Source: Pigmentiphaga kullae
Lineage (GTDB): Bacteria > Pseudomonadota > Gammaproteobacteria > Burkholderiales > Burkholderiaceae_B
Assembly: GCF_004216695.1 (NCBI RefSeq)
Contig: NZ_SGXC01000003.1
Span: 124,001 to 188,000 of the forward strand
Reading direction: 5' to 3'
Length of the DNA: 64,000 nt
Below the pieces are notes generated by a model, which saw nothing but the letters and a program-made list of their open reading frames with translations, was not told the origin of the DNA and made no database searches. The position numbers were made by a program, and so were the translations under genes. Below are positions 51,312-59,813 of the stretch, piece after piece. Every line of letters begins with the position of its first letter. Within the stretch, counting starts at the first letter, position 1.

Positions 51312-52172
51312 TCAGCTCGCCGCGCCGAAATAGCGCGCGGCATTGTCGTGCAAGACTTTCTGCAGGACGGCCTCGGGATAGCCTTCGGCCTGCCAGTCGG
51401 CGATTACTTTTTCGTAGCGGAGGACGGGAAAGTCGCAGCCGAACATGATCCGGTCCTGCATGCGGCCGCGGATTTCTTTTTTCAGCGTGGGGGTGAATTG
51501 CCGCGGCCCCCAGCCGTGCAGCTCGTAATGAACATTGGGCTTGTGCAGCATGATGGCCAGCAGGTCGTCCTGCCACGGCCACGCCGGCCGGGCTGCGAGG
51601 ATCTTCAGATCCGGGTGGCGCGCCGCGACCCGATCGATGTAGCGTGGATGGCCGTCCTCCAGGACAATGCCCTTGCCGCCGGGCAAGCCTTGCCCGATTC
51701 CTGTCAGACCGCACAGGATCATGACCGGTGCGCCGACGTCGATGGAGGCCCGGTAGAACGGTTCCCAGGCGGGGTCGTCGGCGGGGGTGCCGGTAACCTG
51801 GCCGTTCACACACAGCCCCACGAAGCCTGCGCCGCGTGCCAGGCATCGGTGGAACTCCTCGATTGCCGCGGGGCCGTGGCGGCGGGGATCGAACTGCATC
51901 CATTGGCCGAACATGACATCGCGATGGCGCTGCTGCACATCGAGTACATAGTCGTGATAGGGCGTCATTTCGGCCAGTGGCAATTCCTTGATCCACGATA
52001 TGTCGAGGATCACGCGCGCGTTGTTGTCGCGGAAATACCGTGCCTGTTCGTCCTCGGTGAACAGCTTGAACGGCGTGCGCCAGATTTTTTCCTGCTGGGC
52101 GCGTTCGTCCTCGGTGCGGAACAGGTAGCCCTTGTCGGTGGCCCAGTGAGAATGGCAGTCGAAGATGTTCAT
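51312..52172 (-). CDS. Amidohydrolase family protein
   Basis: A 286-aa TIM-barrel hydrolase/decarboxylase of the amidohydrolase-2 family, smaller than the 7 kb paralogs. It starts MNIFDCHSHWATDKGYLF (D-C-H-S-H metal motif) and ends with the FGCDFPVLRYEKV block. The ATG overlaps the ligase stop by 4 bases (ATGA), so it is translationally coupled to the CoA ligase. Probable hydrolysis or decarboxylation step of an aromatic or dicarboxylic acid route. Confidence 0.87.
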   Translation of the reverse strand: MNIFDCHSHWATDKGYLFRTEDERAQQEKIWRTPFKLFTEDEQARYFRDNNARVILDISWIKELPLAEMTPYHDYVLDVQQRHRDVMFGQWMQFDPRRHGPAAIEEFHRCLARGAGFVGLCVNGQVTGTPADDPAWEPFYRASIDVGAPVMILCGLTGIGQGLPGGKGIVLEDGHPRYIDRVAARHPDLKILAARPAWPWQDDLLAIMLHKPNVHYELHGWGPRQFTPTLKKEIRGRMQDRIMFGCDFPVLRYEKVIADWQAEGYPEAVLQKVLHDNAARYFGAAS

Positions 52173-53584
52173 CGTTTGTCCTTCGGACGGTTGTCGATCA
52201 GTCGGCGTACTTTCGATGCGCTTGACAGGCCTGTCCGGGCATCCAGTTCGCCAGGCGCCACGGTCGTGACGGCAAGCTTGACGCCCAGCGCTTCCTTGAA
52301 GCGATCGGCGAGCTGGGCCGCCATGGTCTCTCTTTCGCGCCCGCCCAGGTCCGTTTCCACCAGCACGGTCATGTGGTCGCGGCCAGTGGCATCCTGGTCG
52401 ACGATGCACAGGTATTCGCCGTTGGAGGAGGGATGCTCGGCCACCAGCGCGCCTATGGCTTCGGGAAAGACGTTGGTGCCGCGCAGTTTCACCATGTTGT
52501 CCGCTCGGCCGAAGATGCAGGACAGGCGTCGGTGTGTGCCGCCGCACGGGCAGTGGCCCGGGACGATGGATGAGATGTCGTTGGAGTTGAACCGGATCAG
52601 CGGTGCGAAATGCTTGAACAGCGTGGTCTGAAGAATCACGCCGCGCTCGCCGTCGGCTACGGGCCGCAGCGTGTCGGGATCGGCGATCTCGAGAACGAAC
52701 GCATCCTCAAAGATGTGCATGCCGGTGCGCTCGCTGCAGTCGGCGGCCAACGAGCCGCATTCGTTGGTTCCGTAGGTGTCGTAGACCGGCGCGCCCCACA
52801 AGGCTTCGAGTTCCTCGCGATCGTCCACGCCCAGGTGGACGATCAATCCCTTGATGCCGAGCGAGCGCGGGTCGATGTGCAGTTCGTCGCGCAGCAGCAG
52901 CCCGATATGGCGCAGGTACGCCGGGAATGCGACGAGCTGCGTGGTTTTCCAGGTTTGCATGATCTCGATCTGCCGCCGAGTGGGCGTGACGGCGCCGGTC
53001 CCGGTCATGACCGGGACGGCGCCGGTGTATTTCCAAATGCCTTCCCTGGCAAGAAAACCTCCGTTCGATAAACCCAGCGACAGCATCACCTGGACAAGAT
53101 CGTAGGGCCGCACTCCCTGCATATGGAGCCGGCGGCCGGTCAAGATGTTCATGACCTCGCGATCGCGGGGCGAGTACAGCATGGGGCGAGGTAGGCCCGT
53201 GGTGCCTCCGCTGGTCTGCATGACCAACGGCATGGGCGGGTCGCGGTCCGGATCGATGCCCATGAAGTCGCCCCAGGGCGGGTTGCGCGCGAGGGCATCA
53301 CGTAGGTCGTGCACCGAAAACGGCGGAATGGCTGCAAGATCACTTAGGGACTGGATGTGCTGCGGCTTGAGCCCGGCTTGGCTCCAATGACGTTGATAGA
53401 ACGGGATCTGCCATGCGCGCTGCACCTGGGCGAGGAAGCGGCGTTCCTGCAATGCCCGGAGTTCTGCGGCTGGCATGCGTGCGACGCCGTCCTGGTATTC
53501 GGACGCCGTGGGAAATTCCTTCCATAGTTCCGGGAAGTCGAGCGATTCGTAATAGCGAGGAACTGTCGGCGCGGGTGCATTCAT
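52169..53584 (-). CDS. Phenylacetate-CoA ligase-like AMP-binding enzyme (PaaK type)
   Basis: A 471-aa adenylate-forming ligase. The P-loop TSGGTTGLPRPMLYS lies at about residues 124-138, the A5-type motif VYDTYGTNECGSLAAD near 265, and the C-terminal domain VETDLGGRERETMAAQ follows from about 395. It activates an aromatic or other carboxylic acid to its CoA thioester with ATP. First gene of the leftward operon; divergent from an IclR gene across an inverted repeat, so the IclR protein most likely controls it. Confidence 0.9.
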   Translation of the reverse strand: MNAPAPTVPRYYESLDFPELWKEFPTASEYQDGVARMPAAELRALQERRFLAQVQRAWQIPFYQRHWSQAGLKPQHIQSLSDLAAIPPFSVHDLRDALARNPPWGDFMGIDPDRDPPMPLVMQTSGGTTGLPRPMLYSPRDREVMNILTGRRLHMQGVRPYDLVQVMLSLGLSNGGFLAREGIWKYTGAVPVMTGTGAVTPTRRQIEIMQTWKTTQLVAFPAYLRHIGLLLRDELHIDPRSLGIKGLIVHLGVDDREELEALWGAPVYDTYGTNECGSLAADCSERTGMHIFEDAFVLEIADPDTLRPVADGERGVILQTTLFKHFAPLIRFNSNDISSIVPGHCPCGGTHRRLSCIFGRADNMVKLRGTNVFPEAIGALVAEHPSSNGEYLCIVDQDATGRDHMTVLVETDLGGRERETMAAQLADRFKEALGVKLAVTTVAPGELDARTGLSSASKVRRLIDNRPKDKR

Positions 53585-53630
53585 GGGGGTCGCAGGGCGG
53601 GGGTTGACGAAAGGCTCTTCTTGCTTTGTT

Positions 53631-53665
53631 GTTCGTTTATCGAACGAATGTATCGATAAACGAAC
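53631..53665. promoter_or_regulatory. 13-bp inverted repeat, candidate IclR operator
   Basis: Perfect arms GTTCGTTTATCGA and TCGATAAACGAAC separated by 9 bases, between the divergent PaaK-like and IclR genes. It lies just downstream of the predicted minus-strand start site, suited to repression. Confidence 0.75.
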
Positions 53666-53673
53666 TGGTCGGA

Positions 53674-53703
53674 ACTATACAATTCGCTCAGAATCAAGGT
53701 CAA
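53674..53703 (-). promoter_or_regulatory. Promoter of the PaaK-like/amidohydrolase/Bug operon
   Basis: On the minus strand: -35 TTGACC (53698-53703), 18-base spacer and -10 TATAGT (53674-53679). Transcription would start at about 53667, next to the inverted repeat. Confidence 0.5.
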
Positions 53704-53718
53704 GAGATCGCCGCTGTC

Positions 53719-54543
53719 ATGTCCATCAAACCTGAATTGCCGCGCCCGCTGCCCCTGGCAACCCGAACGGGGGTTTCCTTCGATTTCCCCAAGTCGGAGT
53801 ACGTGCTGTCGCTTGAACGCGGCCTCGCGGTGATACGGGCATTCAACGAAAGGCATCCGTCGCGCACGCTCTCCGAGGTGGCGCAGGCCGTGGGCCTGAC
53901 GCGGGCCGCGGCGCGCCGGTTCCTGCTCACCCTGGGAGCGTTGGGCTACGTCGAGTCCGATGGCAAGTACTACTGGCTGCGTCCCCAGACGTTGGAACTC
54001 GGCTATGCCTACCTGGCGTCGGTACCCTGGTGGCGTTATGGCCAGCGCGTGGCCGACAGCGTGGCGCAGGAAACGGGCTGTGCCTGCGCGATCGGTGTGC
54101 TGGATCGCGATTCGGTGGCGTATCTGGCCTATGCGTTCGGCAATTCGACCCAGAGTCTGGTGCGCTCCGTCGGTACGCGCCTACCTGCCTATTGCACGGC
54201 CATTGGCCGCGTTCTGCTGGGAGCGCTGCCGGAAGAAGAGTTGGACGTCTACCTGGCCAGCGTACCGCTCGAGCAGCTCACGCCGCACACGGTGGTCGAT
54301 CCGCAGGAGTTGAAGTCCGCCGTCAGGCAGGCTGTCGCGGATGGCTATGCCATCGTGGCGCATCAACTGGAGCCGGGCCTGTATTCCATAGCGATGCCGG
54401 TACGGGATCGCCAGGGAGCGATGTGCGCGGCGCTGAGCCTGAGCTTGCGCGACGCGCCCGGCAAGGGTGCCGCGCTGGCGCGGGATTACCTGCCCGCATT
54501 GAAGCGGGCAGCGGCCGACATCGCGTCAGCCTTGCCGGCCTGA
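53719..54543 (+). CDS. IclR family transcriptional regulator (PcaR/PobR-like)
   Basis: A 274-aa regulator. ATG at 53719 gives MSIKPELPRPLPLATRTG; the frame is open 31 codons further up, which would run through the operator. The helix-turn-helix SLERGLAVIRAFNERHPSRT...TRAAARRFLLTLGALGYV (about residues 34-82) and the SVGTRLPAYCTAIGRVLLGALP block are typical of regulators of aromatic acid genes. It is divergent from the PaaK-like operon. Confidence 0.92.
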   Translation: MSIKPELPRPLPLATRTGVSFDFPKSEYVLSLERGLAVIRAFNERHPSRTLSEVAQAVGLTRAAARRFLLTLGALGYVESDGKYYWLRPQTLELGYAYLASVPWWRYGQRVADSVAQETGCACAIGVLDRDSVAYLAYAFGNSTQSLVRSVGTRLPAYCTAIGRVLLGALPEEELDVYLASVPLEQLTPHTVVDPQELKSAVRQAVADGYAIVAHQLEPGLYSIAMPVRDRQGAMCAALSLSLRDAPGKGAALARDYLPALKRAAADIASALPA

Positions 54544-54866
54544 CTGAGGGTGCGCTGGTGCACGCCAGGACGTTGCGGGCCTGGTGCATGGCCGCCCCTG
54601 CATGGGCTGGATTGGAAACGGTTGCAAATCCGCTTTCCGTCGAGACCGTGGCAGGATCGCGATTGTTGCCGCCATCGCTAGATCGCCCGGGGCTCTTTCA
54701 TGAACTGTCATAAATTTACGCGCCTGTATTGGATGTGAGCGCCCGCTACTTTTTGTAGCTTTTGAATCATTCCTGTTTCCAAGAAGACGTCGTATTTCGT
54801 TGCGATTCCCTCCCGGTGTTGCCAAACTTCGCCGCAAAAAAACGCATCATCCATGGGGGAATTCCG
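54544..54866. other. Intergenic region without a recognisable gene
   Basis: This 323-base stretch between the IclR gene and the dockerin-like lipoprotein contains a small hairpin GCTAC-TTTTT-GTAGC followed by four T (54745-54763), possibly a weak terminator. Open frame in the last 105 bases is continuous with the lipoprotein, but lacks family features. No RNA gene recognised. Confidence 0.4.
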
Positions 54867-57176
54867 ATGCAGGGTTCATTAAGCGGGAGCGCACGCCATC
54901 TGCTGGCTGCGTTGACGGGGGCGCTTGTCCTGACGCTGGCCGCGTGCGGCGGGGACGGGGCCAAGCCACAGGAGCCGCCGGCGGCAAGCACGAAAGCCGT
55001 CATCGAAGCGCAGGCGGCGCGCAGCACGGCCTCCGTGGGCAAGTCCGTCGACTTCAGCGTGTCCGCCGTGACGGACGGCACGAAGATCGACCAATACCGC
55101 TGGACGTTCAGCGATGGACAGCGAGCCACGGGACAGCGCGTCTCGGCTTCCTTCGGCAAGGCGGGCCCGGTAACGGCTACCGTGCAGGCCATCTCGGGCG
55201 GCCAGTCCGTGGCCGAAGGCAGCGCCGCAGTCGTGGTGGTGGATGCCGGCAATTCGCCGTACGCCGAGTTCGGCATTCCCTCGAAGATCGGCAACATCGC
55301 CGGCAACGCGAAGCCCGGCCTGGTCGACGCCATGCGCCTGGGGCAGTACGTCGGGGGCTTGAACACGCTGGATGAGCTCCAGGTGGCGCGTGCCGACATC
55401 AACCTGGACGGTACGGTCGATGAAGCCGACGTCGCGCTGGCCATGCAGGCGGCCGCCGCGGGCCAGGAACTGCCGTCCGCGCTCCTGAGCACCCAGGCCT
55501 ATCCCGGGGCGGTGGTAGCGATGGTGTCGCCGGCGCTGCTGAATCCGGAAGCCCAGGTGGCCATCAAGGTGGACGGCGTCGCCTCGCCCCAGGTATTCCG
55601 CATGCTGCCGGGCTACGCGTCGTTCCTCGTTCCGGCCGGCCTGGCACGCAACGCCAAGGCGCAGGTCGTCGTGTCGGTCAACGGCGCGGCCAGCGAGACC
55701 CTGGCGCTGGACTTGCTGGCGCCGCTCCAGCCGGCGGTGCCTGCGGCCCAGGACGTTCGCGCTTTCTTCGATCGGATCGATCGCCTGATGCAGGCGCAGC
55801 ACGATGCCATCGTGGCCGAGCCGAGCGGCCTGAGCGCGCAGGACGCCGAGCAACTGCGCAAGGTCGCGGCCGCCGGCCGCAGCGCCTTCGGCAACGCCAG
55901 GCTGGAGCTCGAGCGCGTGCTGGCCGGACCCAATGGCGACACGCTGGCCAAGGTGTTCCAGAAAGCGCTGCTGGCCAACGGCATGCGCGAATTCCAGGCC
56001 GAGAGCCAGGAGGTGCTGGGCAAGGTGTCTGCGAATGCCGCCGCCGGTCCCATGGCGGCCGCCGTCTCGCCGGACCAGATCTGCGATTTCGTGCTGCCCG
56101 AGCTTTGCCGGCTGAAGAAGACCGCCGACATGCTGGGCGAGGCCTCGTCGATCGCCAGCGCGGCTTGCAGCGCGGTCACCGCCACCATCTTCATCGCCGG
56201 CGCGGTCATTCCCGCCGACGGTCCCGCCATCGAGATCGGTGCCGTGGCCGCGTTCGTGAAGTTCTGCGTGCCGATCAGCGCGACGCTGTCGGTGGCGTCC
56301 ACCTTGGGCGAGATCGTCAAGCCCATCGATCCCAAGCTGTACCTGACCGTGAGCCCCCTCAGCCTGAAGCCGGGCGAGTCGGCGCTGGTCAAGCCGGAAG
56401 TGGCTTTCATCGGACTGCAGCATCTGTGCGGCATGGGTGCCAGCCAGGGGGCGGGGTACCTGGTCAAGCAGATCATCGGCAAGCGCGTGGTCGCGGGCAT
56501 CCTGCGCAGCAATACGGCGGCTCGCACGCTGGCGGATTTCTTCGCGAAGTATGCGGAGGATCTCTACGTGAAGCTGCTGGATGGCCTGGCCGATGCCGCC
56601 GGCAATGCGCTGGACGCCGCCGGCGTAATGGGCGCAATCGAGAGTTTCGTGACCAACCGCTGCGCGGTGGTGCCGGCGGGCCGGGCCACGATGCCGGCGA
56701 ATCGCGTCCTGATGCCGTTGAGCGCGGACAAGGGCAGCTACAGCTTCAACTCGGACGGGACGGCGAACTACAACTGCCCGAGCGCGTCGCCCACGTCGGT
56801 CGGTACGGCCACGCTGGAGGCGTCGTGGCCGATGTGCGACGGATTGGGCAAGGCGACCGAGATCGTCGGGTGCAGCACGTCGGACGTCCTGATCACCATG
56901 GGAGACAACGGTTCAGCGCTGGACGACATCTTCGAGGTCATCGTCGCCGGCCAGACGGTACTGACCAGCAGTGCGCCGGTGCGCAGCGTTTCCGCTTCGG
57001 TGCCGATCCCGGGGGGGCAGACCGAAGTGCTGATGCGCGGCCTGGCCGCGCCGGACGGAGTCGGCACCTATTTCATCACGTTCAGCAGTAATGCGAGGGT
57101 GGTGGGCGGGGATTCCCTGTCCGGCAGCGACCTGACCCCGGGCGTGACCAAGCGATTCATCATCGAGGTGCAATGA
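54867..57176 (+). CDS. Large lipoprotein with PKD-like domain and dockerin-like repeat
   Basis: A 769-aa surface or periplasmic protein. Lipobox LAAC (Cys27), then a PKD-like beta domain (about 45-125: YRWTFSDGQRATGQRVSASF). Residues 141-200 look like a dockerin: a degenerate first repeat GLVDAMRLGQYVGGL and a canonical calcium loop ADINLDGTVDEADVALAMQA (ligands Asp177, Asn179, Asp181, Asp188). An IPT-like domain (about 210-290) and a long alpha-helical region with paired cysteines follow. The neighbouring gene, 1 base after the stop, encodes a cohesin-like protein, so the two may bind each other. Confidence 0.75.
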   Translation: MQGSLSGSARHLLAALTGALVLTLAACGGDGAKPQEPPAASTKAVIEAQAARSTASVGKSVDFSVSAVTDGTKIDQYRWTFSDGQRATGQRVSASFGKAGPVTATVQAISGGQSVAEGSAAVVVVDAGNSPYAEFGIPSKIGNIAGNAKPGLVDAMRLGQYVGGLNTLDELQVARADINLDGTVDEADVALAMQAAAAGQELPSALLSTQAYPGAVVAMVSPALLNPEAQVAIKVDGVASPQVFRMLPGYASFLVPAGLARNAKAQVVVSVNGAASETLALDLLAPLQPAVPAAQDVRAFFDRIDRLMQAQHDAIVAEPSGLSAQDAEQLRKVAAAGRSAFGNARLELERVLAGPNGDTLAKVFQKALLANGMREFQAESQEVLGKVSANAAAGPMAAAVSPDQICDFVLPELCRLKKTADMLGEASSIASAACSAVTATIFIAGAVIPADGPAIEIGAVAAFVKFCVPISATLSVASTLGEIVKPIDPKLYLTVSPLSLKPGESALVKPEVAFIGLQHLCGMGASQGAGYLVKQIIGKRVVAGILRSNTAARTLADFFAKYAEDLYVKLLDGLADAAGNALDAAGVMGAIESFVTNRCAVVPAGRATMPANRVLMPLSADKGSYSFNSDGTANYNCPSASPTSVGTATLEASWPMCDGLGKATEIVGCSTSDVLITMGDNGSALDDIFEVIVAGQTVLTSSAPVRSVSASVPIPGGQTEVLMRGLAAPDGVGTYFITFSSNARVVGGDSLSGSDLTPGVTKRFIIEVQ

Positions 57177-57177
57177 C

Positions 57178-57864
57178 ATGCGTATTCGTTCGTTCATCCT
57201 CCGGTCCCTGTTGGCCGGTCTGCCGCTGGCGGCAGCCATGAGTGGCACCGCGCATGCCCAGTTCGTCGGCGATGTCTTCTTCGTCGATCCTTCGGTGACG
57301 GCCGTGACCGGCGCCGAAGGCACCATACAAGTGGCCGTGTTCTCCGGCACCCAGGCGGTAGGGGCGGCCCATGCCACGGTTACCTACGATCCGGCGGCGC
57401 TGGAGATCCTGGCCATCGATCCCGTCGCGGCCGGCCGCGTCACGCCGGCGGTTCAATGGCGCAAGGACGGCAACGTCCTGCACATCGTGATGGTCAACGG
57501 CACGTCGCTCACGCAGCCCATCGGCACCGTGCCGCTGGGCAACATCCGCTTCAAGGTGCTGGGTCCGGCGCGGGCCACGACCACGCTCACGGCCAAGGCG
57601 ACCGAGATCCTGATGCCGGATGCGACGGCCATTCCACCGGGCGTCAAGAGCTACGACGGGGACGTGACCTTCGTTGAGGCGGTGGCCTCGCCGACGCCCC
57701 GGTTGGCTGGGCTGGCCGGGAAGTCTTCGAGCCCCGACCTGGTGGAGCGGGCAAGGAGGATGCGGCCGGCCGGCGGTACGGTGACGCTGCAGGTTCCCAG
57801 TGGGTCGGGCCAGGCGCAGCCCGTGGAGGTCCGGATACCGGCCGCCACAGTGCCGCGAGAGTAG
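57178..57864 (+). CDS. Exported cohesin-like domain protein
   Basis: A 228-aa protein with signal peptide cleaved after GTAHA (about residue 27). Residues 34-168 resemble a cohesin domain: GTIQVAVFSGTQAVGAAHATV, the characteristic TYDPAALEILAID, and LGNIRFKVLGPARATTTLTA. The C-terminal tail (about 170-228) is Pro/Ala/Arg-rich with no membrane anchor. Translation is coupled to the dockerin-like lipoprotein gene (TGACATG). The simplest idea is a calcium-dependent complex on the cell envelope. Confidence 0.7.
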   Translation: MRIRSFILRSLLAGLPLAAAMSGTAHAQFVGDVFFVDPSVTAVTGAEGTIQVAVFSGTQAVGAAHATVTYDPAALEILAIDPVAAGRVTPAVQWRKDGNVLHIVMVNGTSLTQPIGTVPLGNIRFKVLGPARATTTLTAKATEILMPDATAIPPGVKSYDGDVTFVEAVASPTPRLAGLAGKSSSPDLVERARRMRPAGGTVTLQVPSGSGQAQPVEVRIPAATVPRE

Positions 57865-57878
57865 GACAAAGGAGATTC

Positions 57879-57899
57879 GGGCCGGCGTTCGGCCGGCTC
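57879..57899. terminator. Possible bidirectional terminator hairpin
   Basis: GGGCCGGC-GTTCG-GCCGGCTC type stem (6 perfect pairs extended by G-U and G-C) in the 33-base gap between convergent genes. No U-tract. Confidence 0.35.
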
Positions 57900-58203
57900 A
57901 TCCAGCCGTCAGGCTGTCCAGCAACTGGACGGCCAGGTACGCCAGCAGTGCCAGCGCGATGACGGCCTGGAACACCGCCACGAACCAGAAAAGCAGGGGC
58001 GTTTCCCGGCGCCGGATGGTGCGCGGCGGGATGACGAGTTCCCCCTCGCGCAGCCCTTGCAGGTAAAGAGGAAGAAACGCCAGCGGCAGGCACAGCAGGA
58101 GAGCCTGCATGAAGCTGTCGGGCAGCGCGATCCATCCCCGCTGCCTGGCCCAAGCGGCAAGCACGATGAGGACGAGCACCCCGGCGAAGATGGCCTGGCG
58201 CAT
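57898..58203 (-). CDS. Small membrane protein, unknown
   Basis: A 101-aa protein with about three hydrophobic segments (residues 4-19, 30-49 and 70-95) and a basic loop RTIRRRETP. No family recognised. It starts 186 bases from the divergent GTG-initiated exported protein gene and converges with the cohesin-like gene. Confidence 0.55.
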   Translation of the reverse strand: MRQAIFAGVLVLIVLAAWARQRGWIALPDSFMQALLLCLPLAFLPLYLQGLREGELVIPPRTIRRRETPLLFWFVAVFQAVIALALLAYLAVQLLDSLTAG

Positions 58204-58389
58204 GGAACGGCTCCTGGGAAGACCGGAGGATGAGGGAGTCTACCAGTCCCTTGCGGTTTCCCGCTTCGGTTCCTTGCGCGGTGATGGTACGCTTGGCCGC
58301 GGCTGGAAGTCCCGACCGTGCGGGGGAGCATGGAAGATCGATGTACGGACTTGCCGGCCATATGCCGACAAGAACTGTGGAGACTTCCC

Positions 58390-59136
58390 GTGAACGCCTT
58401 TGCTCGCATCCTCCCGCTAGCCTGTGGCCTGGCCGTTGCCGGAACCAGCCTGGCGGCGGAGCCAGACCCATTGAGCATGCTCGAAAGCGCCAATACGCAG
58501 GCCGCGCAGGTCCACGCGGCGCTGGACTTCTGCAAGCGGGATGCCGCCCCGGTCGTCCGGGCGCTGGATGGATTGATAGGCGGGGCCGGCCTGTCCGCGC
58601 CCCAGCGTGACAAGCTGCGGCGCGCGTACGAGCAGGCGATGCGCGACGAATCGGCCCGCATCGCCGGCATCGCCGGCCAGAAGGGCTTCGCCCGGGGGGC
58701 ATGCCCGGCCGCGACACTGGATACGCTGGACAGGCAGACGCCGGTCATCGTCAAGTCATTGGACGACCTGCGCCGCGGATGGCGGCAAACCGCGGCGCAG
58801 GTCCAGACTCCGGCTCCCGCTCCCGCACCGGCCCAGCCGCGGCCACCATCGTCCGCGCCGGCCACCGACATCGCGCCGGGCAAGTACACCTGCTACACCT
58901 TCGATGCCGGCCAGTTGAACTACGCGTACACCGACGTCGTGGTACAGAAGAGCGGCCAGTATGCGGTGGGCGCCAAGGCTGGCAGTTATCAACTGAAGGA
59001 TGGACGCGTCAGCTTCACCGGACCGCTGTCCAACGCGACCGGACGCTATGCGGTGAAGCAGACCGGCGTGCCGCAGCTCGATCTGGTGTTCAACGGCGAC
59101 AACCGGGCGTCGATGACCTGTCCGCGCGGGCGCTGA
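58390..59136 (+). CDS. Exported protein of unknown function
   Basis: A 248-aa protein beginning with GTG at 58390 (GGAG 8 bases upstream), signal peptide MNAFARILPLACGLAVAGTS. The N-terminal part is helical with two cysteines; a Pro/Ala linker (APAPAPAQPRPP) separates a C-terminal beta domain with GKYTCYTFDAGQLNYAYTDVV and a cysteine near the end, probably disulfide-bonded. Function unknown. Confidence 0.6.
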   Translation: MNAFARILPLACGLAVAGTSLAAEPDPLSMLESANTQAAQVHAALDFCKRDAAPVVRALDGLIGGAGLSAPQRDKLRRAYEQAMRDESARIAGIAGQKGFARGACPAATLDTLDRQTPVIVKSLDDLRRGWRQTAAQVQTPAPAPAPAQPRPPSSAPATDIAPGKYTCYTFDAGQLNYAYTDVVVQKSGQYAVGAKAGSYQLKDGRVSFTGPLSNATGRYAVKQTGVPQLDLVFNGDNRASMTCPRGR

Positions 59137-59154
59137 GCGGGCGAAGCCGTCGCC

Positions 59155-59712
59155 TCAGTTGCCGGACTGGCCGGCGGGGCTTGCCGTAGCCGCCGCAGCC
59201 GGGGCATCGTTCCGCGCAACCTCGGCGGCGCCCGCGGGACCGTTCTTGGCTTTCTCGACGGCCGCGAGGTTTGGCGTCGGCTTGCCGTCCTCGCGATGCA
59301 TCCGGTCGAAGACCTGAGGCTCGCCGAAGATCAGTTGTACCCAGTCGGGGTAGTTGTAGGCCACGCCCTTGCTGTGGTCGATGATGGCGCCGATGCCACC
59401 GCCGATGATGATGTTGCCGAACATGCCGGCGCCGGCGCGAGAGATCAGCCTGCCGGTGGCTACCGCCGGCTCGCCGTCCTTCTTGCAGTCGATGGAGAGG
59501 TCTTCCGACGACTTCCTGACCGATACCGTGGCCGGGGTCGTGGCATTGAAGACGCCACGGTCGTTGGACAGTGTGCAGGCCGCGCCCGCGACGCTTTTGC
59601 CGTCCTTGTCGAGTGTCTCGACCCGCAGGGTCTGCATGCTGTCGCTGGTGATCGACGCGCATGCGCCCAATGTGCCGATGCAGGCCGCGGCCATGGCTGA
59701 ACGAATGAACAT
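59155..59712 (-). CDS. Hypothetical lipoprotein
   Basis: A 185-aa protein; ATG at 59710-59712 follows GGGGGAG at good distance (a TTG two codons upstream is the other option). Lipobox LGAC (Cys18). The N-terminal half resembles carboxypeptidase-regulatory-like beta domains (VAGAACTLSNDRGVFNATTPATVSV), followed by a Gly-rich hydrophobic stretch AGMFGNIIIGGGIGAII and an Ala-rich tail. Converges with the 58390 gene. Function unknown. Confidence 0.62.
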   Translation of the reverse strand: MFIRSAMAAACIGTLGACASITSDSMQTLRVETLDKDGKSVAGAACTLSNDRGVFNATTPATVSVRKSSEDLSIDCKKDGEPAVATGRLISRAGAGMFGNIIIGGGIGAIIDHSKGVAYNYPDWVQLIFGEPQVFDRMHREDGKPTPNLAAVEKAKNGPAGAAEVARNDAPAAAATASPAGQSGN

Positions 59713-59813
59713 CTGCAACTCCCCCGGGGCTTTTATGTGAGGGAGTGAATGTAACTAAAGATTTCAGTGTGAGCAAACCCGCGGCGCCCCGGTCAGCGCC
59801 GGGGCGCCCGCGA

